DNA of 7,281 nucleotides from Spongiicolonus versatilis (GTDB taxonomy: Bacteria; Pseudomonadota; Gammaproteobacteria; Arenicellales; Spongiicolonaceae): positions 1 through 7,281 of the forward strand of contig JAPYMU010000127.1 in assembly GCA_028286165.1 (NCBI GenBank), in the 5' to 3' direction. This document shows positions 1-7,024 of this stretch, in pieces (within the stretch, counting starts at the first letter, position 1; each line of letters opens with the position of its first letter). Below the pieces are notes generated by a model, which was not told where the DNA came from, ran no database searches, and worked only from the letters and a program-made list of their open reading frames with translations. The position numbers were made by a program, and so were the translations under genes.

Positions 1-328
1 GCGATGGTGTGGGCGATGGCCCGGGTGACGGTGCCGGCGTGGGCGTGGGCATCGGTGTGGGCGACGGCCCGGGTGACGGTGCCGGCGGAGGCATGGGCGC
101 GGGCGTTGTTCCGGTCCCCGGCGTCGACGGCACCGGCGGCGATGGCGTCGGCGGTATCGTGTCACCGGGGTTCGTCGGTGGCTGACCGGTGGTTGCCGGC
201 CTGCCGCCGCCCCCGCCGCCCCCACCGCCGCAGCCGGCAATCGCCGCCGCCATCACCGCCGCCATCACCGCCGGCAGCAGGCGGGGTTTGCGGTCGGGTT
301 GTGCCGCGCGCGGGAGCATGGTTAACAT
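1..328 (-). CDS. Lipoprotein with Pro/Thr/Ser-rich linker, 5' part only (runs off left edge)
   Basis: The minus strand is open from an ATG at 328 to the window edge (about 109 codons, no stop). The protein starts MLTMLPRAAQ, has a basic stretch (PDRKPR, residues 11-16), then a short Ala/Met/Val hydrophobic core, and ends in a lipobox I-A-G-C with Cys at residue 33. This is a type II (lipoprotein) signal peptide. Nine glycines follow the Cys, then a linker almost wholly of Pro, Thr, Ser, Gly and Ala, including a repeated PAPSPGPSPTP unit. With Gly after the lipidated Cys, outer-membrane sorting would be expected in a gammaproteobacterium. The folded domain lies outside the window, so no function can be given. 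An in-frame second ATG at 319 (residue 4) is an equally possible start; neither has a clear Shine-Dalgarno. The gene is divergent from frmA. The overlapping plus-strand frames are judged antisense shadows because only this strand gives a coherent signal peptide. Confidence 0.77.
   Translation of the reverse strand, partial: MLTMLPRAAQPDRKPRLLPAVMAAVMAAAIAGCGGGGGGGGGRPATTGQPPTNPGDTIPPTPSPPVPSTPGTGTTPAPMPPPAPSPGPSPTPMPTPTPAPSPGPSPTPS
6..87 (-). repeat. Two tandem copies of a 48-bp-period repeat coding a 16-residue Pro-rich unit
   Basis: Positions 6-39 and 54-87 are 34-bp near-identical copies, differing only at position 17 versus 65 (t/c). They are spaced at a 48-bp period and separated by a related GTGGGC-rich stretch. 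Read on the minus strand they give the repeated PAPSPGPSPTP segments, joined by MPTPT, of the lipoprotein linker. The period is a multiple of three, so copy-number change would keep the frame. More copies may lie beyond the left edge. Confidence 0.8.
299..328 (+). promoter_or_regulatory. Weak candidate promoter for frmA
   Basis: TTGTGC (299-304) and TAACAT (323-328) are separated by 18 bp, and the local AT-rich patch GTTAACATAATGATAC follows. The match to the sigma-70 consensus is only partial. The candidate lies inside the first codons of the divergent lipoprotein gene, as it must, since only 34 bp separate the two start codons. This is a pattern guess only. Confidence 0.25.
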
Positions 329-350
329 AATGATACAAAAAATCCGACGC

Positions 351-355
351 GGAGG
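351..355 (+). promoter_or_regulatory. Ribosome binding site of frmA
   Basis: GGAGG lies 7 nt before the ATG at 363. It decides the start: the reading frame is open further upstream (to an ATG at 189, and an ATG at 330), but only the 363 start has a Shine-Dalgarno at proper spacing and gives the family's usual N-terminus. Confidence 0.85.
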
Positions 356-362
356 CAGCGTA

Positions 363-1472
<1,110 letters not shown>

Positions 1473-1480
1473 GCGGCCGG

Positions 1481-1510
1481 GCCGGCGGTGACGGTCTTCA
1501 CCCCGCCGGC
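1481..1510. terminator. Candidate bidirectional stem-loop between convergent frmA and panB
   Basis: GCCGGCGG (1481-1488) can pair with CCGCCGGC (1503-1510) around a 14-nt loop. An alternative pairing extends through GGTGA/TCACC with a CC bulge. It sits just after the frmA stop (1470-1472) and overlaps the last codons of panB. There is no T-run on either side, so it is not a canonical intrinsic terminator. It may only protect 3' ends or be a by-product of GC-rich sequence. Confidence 0.35.
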
Positions 1511-2277
1511 GGAAAGGCCCCGGTCTTCACCGAGGTCACGTAGTCGTTCACCGCCCCCCGGATGGAGTTGTTGCGCTGCATAAAATTGACCGCAAAAGCC
1601 GGGCTGGGGCCGGGGTAAAGGCCGAGGGCGTCGTGCAGCACCAAAATCTGGCCATCGCAGCCGGCGCCGGCGCCGATTCCAATGACCGGGATGGTGAGGG
1701 TTTCGGCAACGGCCGCGGCGGCCGGCGGCGGGACGCATTCCACAACCAGCATCGCCGCCCCGCACTCCTGCAACCGCCGCGCGTCCTGCAGCAGTTGGCC
1801 GGCGGCGGCTTCACCCCGGGCCTGGGTTTTGTAGCCGCCGAGGCGGTGAAGGTGCTGCGGGGTGAGGCCGAGATGGCCGCACACCAAAATGCCGCGCGCG
1901 CTCAGGAACTCCACACAGCCCGCCGCCGCCGCGCCCTCCACTTTAACCATGTGCGCCCCGCCGTCACCGATTAACCGCCGCGCATTGCCGAAGGCGTCTT
2001 TGTTGTCGGCCTCGTAGGAACCGAACGGCATGTCGGCGACCAGCAGCGCGCTCCCGCTGCCGCGCGCCACGCAGGCGGTGTGGTAGACCATCTGCTCCAT
2101 GGCGGCGCCTAAGGTGGAGGTTTTGCCGGCGGCGACCATGTCCACTGAGTCGCCCACCAGCAGCACGTCCACCCCGGCATCGGCCAGCAGGCGGGCGAAG
2201 GAAAAATCGTAGCAGGTCAGGCAGGCGATCTTCTCGCCGGCCTGTTTCATCTTGGTTAAAGTCTGCACGGTTTTCAT
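1498..2277 (-). CDS. panB: 3-methyl-2-oxobutanoate hydroxymethyltransferase (ketopantoate hydroxymethyltransferase)
   Basis: PanB transfers a hydroxymethyl group from 5,10-methylene-THF to 2-oxoisovalerate, making ketopantoate, the first committed step to pantothenate and CoA. The protein has 259 residues, close to E. coli PanB (264 as I recall). Visible landmarks are TCYDFSFARLLADAG (21-35), VGDS with metal-binding Asp43 and Ser44, ADMPF with Asp82, MVKVEG with Lys112 and Glu114, CGHLGLTP (133-140), GGYKTQARG (147-155), catalytic Glu180 in VVECVP, and IPVIGIGAG (197-205). The loop after VGDS reads VDMVAAGKTSTLGAAME, whereas the usual form is SLGM then G-x-D-ST-x-PVT, so this copy is somewhat divergent. 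The ATG at 2277 starts at the family's usual N-terminus, but no clear Shine-Dalgarno precedes it; a GTG at 2280 is adjacent. The frame stays open far upstream, overlapping the hydantoinase gene, which is not believable as coding. It is the last gene of the minus-strand group. No panC or panD is present. Confidence 0.93.
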   Translation of the reverse strand: MKTVQTLTKMKQAGEKIACLTCYDFSFARLLADAGVDVLLVGDSVDMVAAGKTSTLGAAMEQMVYHTACVARGSGSALLVADMPFGSYEADNKDAFGNARRLIGDGGAHMVKVEGAAAAGCVEFLSARGILVCGHLGLTPQHLHRLGGYKTQARGEAAAGQLLQDARRLQECGAAMLVVECVPPPAAAAVAETLTIPVIGIGAGAGCDGQILVLHDALGLYPGPSPAFAVNFMQRNNSIRGAVNDYVTSVKTGAFPPAG

Positions 2278-2335
2278 CACCGCATTTTCGCACACAGAAC
2301 CGTAAACCGCGCCGCGGCCGCGTTGCCCGGAGCCA
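2278..2335 (-). other. 58-bp gap between hydantoinase and panB genes
   Basis: This is the only sizeable spacer inside the minus-strand operon. It contains a GC-only palindromic patch around GCGGCCGC and the near-start segment TGCGAAAATGCGGTG. I see no convincing promoter or Shine-Dalgarno in it, so panB probably depends on readthrough transcription from upstream. Confidence 0.4.
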
Positions 2336-4378
2336 TCATTCCGGCGTACCGCTGGCCACTGCGCTGAGGAAACTTTCCACAAAAATTTTTTCGCCGCCGA
2401 ATCCGTCGACGATGGTGTCGCGCCGCTCATGCTCCACGCTGATGCCGCCGCCGCCGGCGTCAATTGCCTGCTGCGTTGCAAGATTTTCGCACTGCAATGC
2501 TGCGTACCGCGCGGCCGCTTCCAGGGCCGGGAAATCTTTGACGCCGTTTTGGATATGCACCCGGTATTTTGCCGCGCCCACCGCGGTGACCAGCGCGCTG
2601 ACCCGGCGGATGATGCCGCCGGCCACCGCGCCCACCGCGTTGCACACTGCAAAGTGTGGCGGGATTTCGCATTTGGTGTGCAAGCGCGCGGCGACATCGG
2701 CGTAGTAGGTTTCCGCCGCCGCGCCGACGCCGATGAGGGCGGCCTTGAGTTTAAGGCGGTGCTCCACCAGCGCGCCGCCGTTTTCGTCCAGCGCTTTTTT
2801 GTGCAGGAAATGGGCGCTTTGGTAGTCGCTTTCCACGCTGCCCGGCGAGTCGCTGTTAATGGCGGCGGCGCCGATGGCATGGGCCGAGCGGCGCACTAAC
2901 ATGCGGATGATTTTTTCCGCCAGGACTTTTTCACCGCCCCCGCCCCCGCCCTCACCGCCGCTGTTCGGTGACAGCCGCCGCAGCAGAATTTTTGCGCCGT
3001 TGACCGCCGCCTGGCGCGGCCAGGCCTGGTGCAGGCCGAGAATGTGGGCGGCGTCGGTGGGCGTCAGCGCGGCCACCACGGCCAGTTCCCGGCGGCGCAG
3101 ATTTTCCAGCGCGCGCCCGCTGGATGCGCTGTCAAGCAACTTGTCCACCGCCAGCGGCCCGCCGCCGAGGGCGTCCCACACCGCCTGCTCGCTGCGCGAC
3201 AGGCGGCCGGCGGCGGCGTTGCGCAAGCGCAGGGCAAAGCGGCCATGATGCTCGCGCGGCGGCTCTTTCGCCTGGTGCGCCAGCATCGCCGCCGCTTGCG
3301 GATAGCGCGCGGCCAGCAGGCACAGCGGCACCGCCCGGCGCGGGCCTAACGTTAAAAGTGAACCGTCCACCGCCACCTCGCTGTCGCCGCCGAGGCCCAG
3401 GGTGTGCACCGCCACCGCCTCCACCAACGTCCGCCAGCCGCCGACGGTGGCGCCGCCATGATCGAGCACCGGCTTGCCGCCGCGCAGCAGGGCGATATCG
3501 GTGGTGGTGCCGCCGATGTCGGAAACCACCGCGGTGCCGTTGCCGCCGGCGCCGGCCAGGTGGCGGGCGCCGAGGATGCTGGCCGCCGGGCCGGAGAGTA
3601 TGGTTTCCACCGGCCGCCGCAATGCCGCTTCGGCGGTGATGAGGGAACCGTCACCCTGCACCACCATCAGCGGGGCGGTGATGCCGGTGGCGCGCAGCAT
3701 GGCGGCGGCGGCTTCAATGAACTCGCCCAATAGCGGAATCAGCCGCGCGTTCAGCAGGGCGGTGAGGGCGCGGCGCGGGGCTGACAGGCGCGCGCTGAGT
3801 TCGTGCGAGCAGGTGACCGGCAGGCCGCACTGTTTTTCAATCAACTCCCGCGCCCGCAATTCGTGGCCGGCATTGCGCACCGCAAAGTAGCCGGCCACGG
3901 CGAAGGCGGCGGCGGCCGGCGCATGCCGCTCCACGGCGCGGGCCAGGGCGGCGGTGTCCAGCGCGGCCTGTTCGTCGCCGGCGGCGTTGTGGCCGCCGTC
4001 CACAAAAACCGCCGGTCCGCCGCCAAGGGCGAGGCCCAGGTCGGCGCGCTGCAAAATGCCGGGCGGCTGGCCAATCAGCAGCAGGCACGCCGGGCTGCCG
4101 TGGCCGGCGACGATGGCGTTGGTGGCGAGGGTGGTGGACAGGCCCACCAGCCGCACCCGGGAAACGCTGCCGGCCGGGGCGGCTTTGAAGACGGCGTCCA
4201 CCGCTTTGGTGATGCCGGTGAGCAGATTGTCGCGGGTGGTGAGGGCTTTGGCGGAGGCGAGGACCGAAGTGGCGGCGCCGGCTGCCGGAACGGTGACTCC
4301 GGCGCCGGCGGCGGTGGCGAGGAGGGCGGCATCGGTGAACGTGCCGCCGGTGTCGATGCCGAGGGTGAGGGGCGACAT
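2336..4378 (-). CDS. Hydantoinase/oxoprolinase family protein (HyuA-like, single subunit)
   Basis: This 680-residue cytosolic enzyme belongs to the ATP-dependent hydantoinase/5-oxoprolinase family, whose members open cyclic amides or carboxylate ketones using ATP, with an ASKHA-type fold. The N-terminal signature GIDTGGTFTDAAL is at 7-19, STTLATNAIV at 81-90, VVQGDGSLITAE at 239-250, SGPAAS at 262-267, the second phosphate-binding motif DIGGTTTDIAL at 287-297, and a GLGGDS segment at 328-333. The C-terminal part has GVGAAAETYY (550-559) and NAVGAVAGGI (580-589), also common in the family. A glycine-rich insert (GGEGGGGGGE, 474-483) separates the two parts. No HyuB-type partner lies in the window. 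The ATG at 4378 directly abuts the TAA of the upstream FAD gene (TAAATG), with a GGGGG just before the stop, so translation is probably coupled. The substrate is unknown. Neighbouring N-methyl amino acid oxidation makes an N-methylated cyclic amide such as N-methylhydantoin a guess only. Confidence 0.9.
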   Translation of the reverse strand: MSPLTLGIDTGGTFTDAALLATAAGAGVTVPAAGAATSVLASAKALTTRDNLLTGITKAVDAVFKAAPAGSVSRVRLVGLSTTLATNAIVAGHGSPACLLLIGQPPGILQRADLGLALGGGPAVFVDGGHNAAGDEQAALDTAALARAVERHAPAAAAFAVAGYFAVRNAGHELRARELIEKQCGLPVTCSHELSARLSAPRRALTALLNARLIPLLGEFIEAAAAMLRATGITAPLMVVQGDGSLITAEAALRRPVETILSGPAASILGARHLAGAGGNGTAVVSDIGGTTTDIALLRGGKPVLDHGGATVGGWRTLVEAVAVHTLGLGGDSEVAVDGSLLTLGPRRAVPLCLLAARYPQAAAMLAHQAKEPPREHHGRFALRLRNAAAGRLSRSEQAVWDALGGGPLAVDKLLDSASSGRALENLRRRELAVVAALTPTDAAHILGLHQAWPRQAAVNGAKILLRRLSPNSGGEGGGGGGEKVLAEKIIRMLVRRSAHAIGAAAINSDSPGSVESDYQSAHFLHKKALDENGGALVEHRLKLKAALIGVGAAAETYYADVAARLHTKCEIPPHFAVCNAVGAVAGGIIRRVSALVTAVGAAKYRVHIQNGVKDFPALEAAARYAALQCENLATQQAIDAGGGGISVEHERRDTIVDGFGGEKIFVESFLSAVASGTPE

Positions 4379-6889
4379 TTACCCCCGCATGCGGCGGTTT
4401 CCTGCGTCGTACAAGGCGCGGAAACTGGCCCGGCACGGCACCCGGACGCCGCCGACTTCAATTTCCCATGCGCCGCTGTTCAAGTAGTCGTCGTCCACGC
4501 CGTCAGCGTGGCGGACATAGCCGAGGCCCACCGCCCCGCCCAGGGTGTGGCCGTAGGTGCTGCTCGTCAGGTGGCCGACAATCCGGCCGCTGCGCACCAC
4601 CGGCTCGTGGTGGTACAGCACCGCCTGCGGGTCGCCGAGCAGAAACTGCGCCAGCCGTTTAACCCGGGGGCGGCCTTGGTCGGCGTCCTCCTGCGCCCGG
4701 CGGGCGGCGTCCATGCCGATGAAACCGCCGCGCTTGCGGAAATTGCACACAAAGCCGAGGCCGGCCTCCAGCGGCGTGTCCTCGTCGCTGACGTCGTGGC
4801 CGAAGTGGACAAATTTCTTCTCCACCCGGCACGAGTCCATGGCGTGCATGCCGGCCGGGCGCAGGCCCAAACCCTCACCCGCGCGCGCCACCTCGTCAAA
4901 AGCGTGGCGCGCAAAATCGGCGCCCACAATTAACTCGTAGCCCAGTTCGCCCACGTACGAAATGCGCTGTGCGCGCAGCCGGCAGCAGCCGATCTCCAAC
5001 TCACGGCTGGTGCCGAAGGGAAAATCCCCGTTGCCGAGGGCCTCGCCGCTGAGCGCTTCCAGCAACTTGCGGCTGTTCGGCCCCATCACGCCGAGGACGG
5101 CGTAGGCGGCGGTGATGTCGGCGACAGTGCAGCGCATCTCCTCCGGCACATGGCGGCGCAGCCAGTTCAGGTCGCGCACGTTGACCGTGGCGCCGCTGAG
5201 CACCCAGTAGGCTTGCTCATCAATGCGGCTGACGGTGAGGTCGGCTTCAATGCCGCCCTGCTCGTTAAGCCAGTGGGTGTACACCACGCGCCCGGCCTCC
5301 ACATCCACGTCGGCGGTGCAGATTTTCTGCAGCGCATCGCAGGCGTCGCGGCCGTGGACAAGGTATTTGGCAAAACTGCTCTGGTCAAACAGCGCGATGT
5401 TTTCGCGCGCCGCGCGGTGCTCCGCCTCCCAGCAGGGGAACCAGTTCTGCTTGCCGAAGCCGTAGTCGTACTGCGGCTCCATGGACGGCGGGGCAAACCA
5501 GTTGGGGCGTTCCCAGCCGGCGGTTTCGCCGAAGCAGGCGCGGTGGCCGAGGCATTCGGTGAACTTCTCGTGCAGCGGCGAGTGGCGGACGTTGCGCGCG
5601 CTGCGGTACTGGCGGTGCGGATAGTGGCGGTCGTACAGCAGCCCCAGCGTCTCGGCCACGCGCCGCCGCAGGTAGATGCGGGTGCCCTGAAACGGCTGCA
5701 TGCGGCGGATGTCGTTGGCCCACAAATCCATGGGCGGCCGCCCCTCGTCCATCCACCGCGCCAGCGCCTTGCCGATGCCGCCGGCCGACTGGATGCCCAC
5801 CGAGTTCAGGCCGCAGGCGACAAAAAAATTGCCCACCTCCGGCGCCTCGCCGAGGTGGAACTGGTCGTCGGGGGTGAAACTTTCCGGCCCGCAGAAAAAC
5901 TTGCGCCAGCCGGCGTCGCGCAGCAGCGGCACGCGCTCCATGGCCTCTTCCAGCACCGGCATCAACTGCTCCTCCATGCGGCCGGGCAGTTCGTCAAAGG
6001 CAAAATCCTCCGGCACGCCGTCCATGCCCCAGGGCCGCGCGTTGCGCTCAAAAGCGCCCACCAGCAGGCTGCCGGCGTCCTCGCGGTAGTAGGCGCAGTT
6101 GTCGTGGTCGCGCAGCACCGGCAGTTTGTCCGGCAGGCCGGGCAGTTTTTCGGTGTGGGCGTAGTAGTGTTCGCAGGCGTGCAGCGGCACGTTGACCTCG
6201 GCCATGGCGCCGATTTCGCGCCCCCACAGGCCGCCGCAGTTGACCACGAAGTCGCAACTGACGTCGCCGGCGGTGGTGGCCACGCCGCGCACCCGCGGGT
6301 GGCGGCTGTTGCGGCCGGATGCGGTGCGGATGGCCGTCACCTTCACCCCCTCCACGCACACCGCCCCGCGCGCGCGCGCGCCCTTGATGAAAGCGGCGGT
6401 GACATCCACCGGGCTGGCCATGCCGTCGTCCGCCACCCAGGTGCCGCCCAGCAGGCCGCGGGTGCTGACGATGGGGCAGAGTTTTTTGATTTGGTCGGCG
6501 CCGATGACCTCCACCTGCGCCGCGCCGAAGGCGTTGTTCATGGAGGCCAGGCGTTTTAACTCCTCAAAGCGGTCTTTGCTGTGCGCCAGGCTGATGCTGC
6601 CGACCTGGCGGAAGCCGGTGGACTGCCCGGTTTCCTGTTCCAGTTCGCTGAGCAGCGAGGTGGAATACTGCGCCAGCATGGCCAGCGACTCGTTGGCGCG
6701 CACCGTGCCGATGAGCCCGGCGGCGTGCCACGTGGTGCCGCAGGAAAATTGCTTGCGCTCCAGCAGCAGCACTTTCTTCCAGCCCAGCCGCGCCAGGTGG
6801 TAGGCGACGCTGCCGCCCACCACCCCGCCGCCAATCACCACCGCCGAGGCGGACGAGGGAATGTCGGGGGTTTGGGTCGCGGCGGGCAT
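4379..6889 (-). CDS. FAD-dependent dimethylglycine/sarcosine dehydrogenase-type oxidoreductase with folate-binding GcvT-like domain
   Basis: The protein has 836 residues in two halves. The N-terminal DAO-type FAD domain has the dinucleotide motif GGGVVGG (20-26), an acidic strand end (LLLERKQ, Glu44), and CGTTWHAAGLIG (50-61). The His55 of TWHAAG matches the residue carrying covalent 8-alpha-histidyl FAD in mammalian dimethylglycine and sarcosine dehydrogenases. A second FAD-contact stretch is GLNSVGIQSAGGIGKALARWM (360-380). The C-terminal half (about 440-836) is a GcvT/aminomethyltransferase-like folate domain: FDQSSFAKYLVHG (501-513), GGIEADLTVSR (545-555, Asp550 the likely folate-facing acid), ISYVGELGYEL (643-653) and LEAGLGF (707-713). 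Known relatives oxidise an N-methyl group and hand the carbon to THF as 5,10-methylene-THF, or release formaldehyde without folate. The length suits this family (rat and human enzymes about 860-920 with presequence). Dimethylglycine versus sarcosine cannot be settled here. I chose the ATG at 6889, 17 residues before the FAD motif. It lacks a clear Shine-Dalgarno, and the frame stays open upstream to 7105 with an Arg-rich unlikely extension. Confidence 0.93.
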   Translation of the reverse strand: MPAATQTPDIPSSASAVVIGGGVVGGSVAYHLARLGWKKVLLLERKQFSCGTTWHAAGLIGTVRANESLAMLAQYSTSLLSELEQETGQSTGFRQVGSISLAHSKDRFEELKRLASMNNAFGAAQVEVIGADQIKKLCPIVSTRGLLGGTWVADDGMASPVDVTAAFIKGARARGAVCVEGVKVTAIRTASGRNSRHPRVRGVATTAGDVSCDFVVNCGGLWGREIGAMAEVNVPLHACEHYYAHTEKLPGLPDKLPVLRDHDNCAYYREDAGSLLVGAFERNARPWGMDGVPEDFAFDELPGRMEEQLMPVLEEAMERVPLLRDAGWRKFFCGPESFTPDDQFHLGEAPEVGNFFVACGLNSVGIQSAGGIGKALARWMDEGRPPMDLWANDIRRMQPFQGTRIYLRRRVAETLGLLYDRHYPHRQYRSARNVRHSPLHEKFTECLGHRACFGETAGWERPNWFAPPSMEPQYDYGFGKQNWFPCWEAEHRAARENIALFDQSSFAKYLVHGRDACDALQKICTADVDVEAGRVVYTHWLNEQGGIEADLTVSRIDEQAYWVLSGATVNVRDLNWLRRHVPEEMRCTVADITAAYAVLGVMGPNSRKLLEALSGEALGNGDFPFGTSRELEIGCCRLRAQRISYVGELGYELIVGADFARHAFDEVARAGEGLGLRPAGMHAMDSCRVEKKFVHFGHDVSDEDTPLEAGLGFVCNFRKRGGFIGMDAARRAQEDADQGRPRVKRLAQFLLGDPQAVLYHHEPVVRSGRIVGHLTSSTYGHTLGGAVGLGYVRHADGVDDDYLNSGAWEIEVGGVRVPCRASFRALYDAGNRRMRG

Positions 6890-6913
6890 GGCTTGGCTTT
6901 GTTGCAGGCGGCG

Positions 6914-6943
6914 ATTATAAACCGCCCGGCGCGGAAAAATAAA
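6914..6943 (-). promoter_or_regulatory. Candidate promoter of the FAD oxidoreductase-hydantoinase-panB operon
   Basis: On the minus strand, 6919-6914 reads TATAAT, a perfect -10. About 18 bp upstream lies only an AT-rich patch (TTTATTTTTCC), with no good TTGACA, so a -35 is weak or replaced by an AT-rich upstream element or an activator. Transcription would start near 6907, leaving a leader of about 18 nt before the ATG at 6889. The AT-rich patch stands out in very GC-rich surroundings. Confidence 0.45.
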
Positions 6944-6944
6944 T

Positions 6945-6950
6945 TTGACG
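6945..6950 (+). promoter_or_regulatory. Possible -35 element for the rightward coiled-coil gene
   Basis: TTGACG is five of six to the consensus -35 and lies 75 bp before the putative start at 7025, in the divergent intergenic region (6890-7024). No good -10 follows at 16-18 bp, so this is only a weak pointer. Confidence 0.2.
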
Positions 6951-7010
6951 GCGGCGGTGCGGGTGTAGCGTCGCCCGACCGCCGGGAACGGCATCGCCAA
7001 ACCCTTATCA

Positions 7011-7017
7011 GGGAGGA
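7011..7017 (+). promoter_or_regulatory. Strong ribosome binding site before an ATC codon
   Basis: GGGAGGA on the plus strand has its GGAGG core (7012-7016) ending 8 nt before the ATC at 7025. That is ideal spacing, and this is one of the two best Shine-Dalgarno sequences in the window. It is the main reason to place a translation start at a non-standard codon. Confidence 0.65.
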
Positions 7018-7024
7018 CCAACTC

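Noticed and set aside
3..185. Plus-strand Gly/Asp-rich frame resembling a repeat protein C-terminus
   Set aside because: It is the antisense of the Pro-rich lipoprotein linker. The minus strand alone has a signal peptide, lipobox and sensible start.
189..362. N-terminal extension of frmA from the ATG at 189 or 330
   Set aside because: The upstream residues are poly-Pro/Ala from the antisense of the lipoprotein. The GGAGG at 351-355 and the family N-terminus both point to 363.
2278..2880. N-terminal extension of panB (frame open to 2880)
   Set aside because: It overlaps the hydantoinase gene in another frame and lacks any family similarity; PanB proteins normally begin near the ATG at 2277.
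3803..4933. Plus-strand open frame (376 codons) across the hydantoinase/oxidoreductase junction
   Set aside because: It spans two well-supported genes on the other strand and has low-complexity Gly/Ala/His composition.
5150..6559. Long plus-strand open frame (469 codons)
   Set aside because: It is antisense to the FAD oxidoreductase. Its composition is Ala/His/Val/Gly-rich shadow with no recognisable motif, while the opposite strand has clear family motifs throughout.
6890..7024. Glycine or THF riboswitch upstream of the oxidoreductase operon
   Set aside because: The probable leader is only about 18 nt, and no aptamer-like conserved core was seen on the minus strand.
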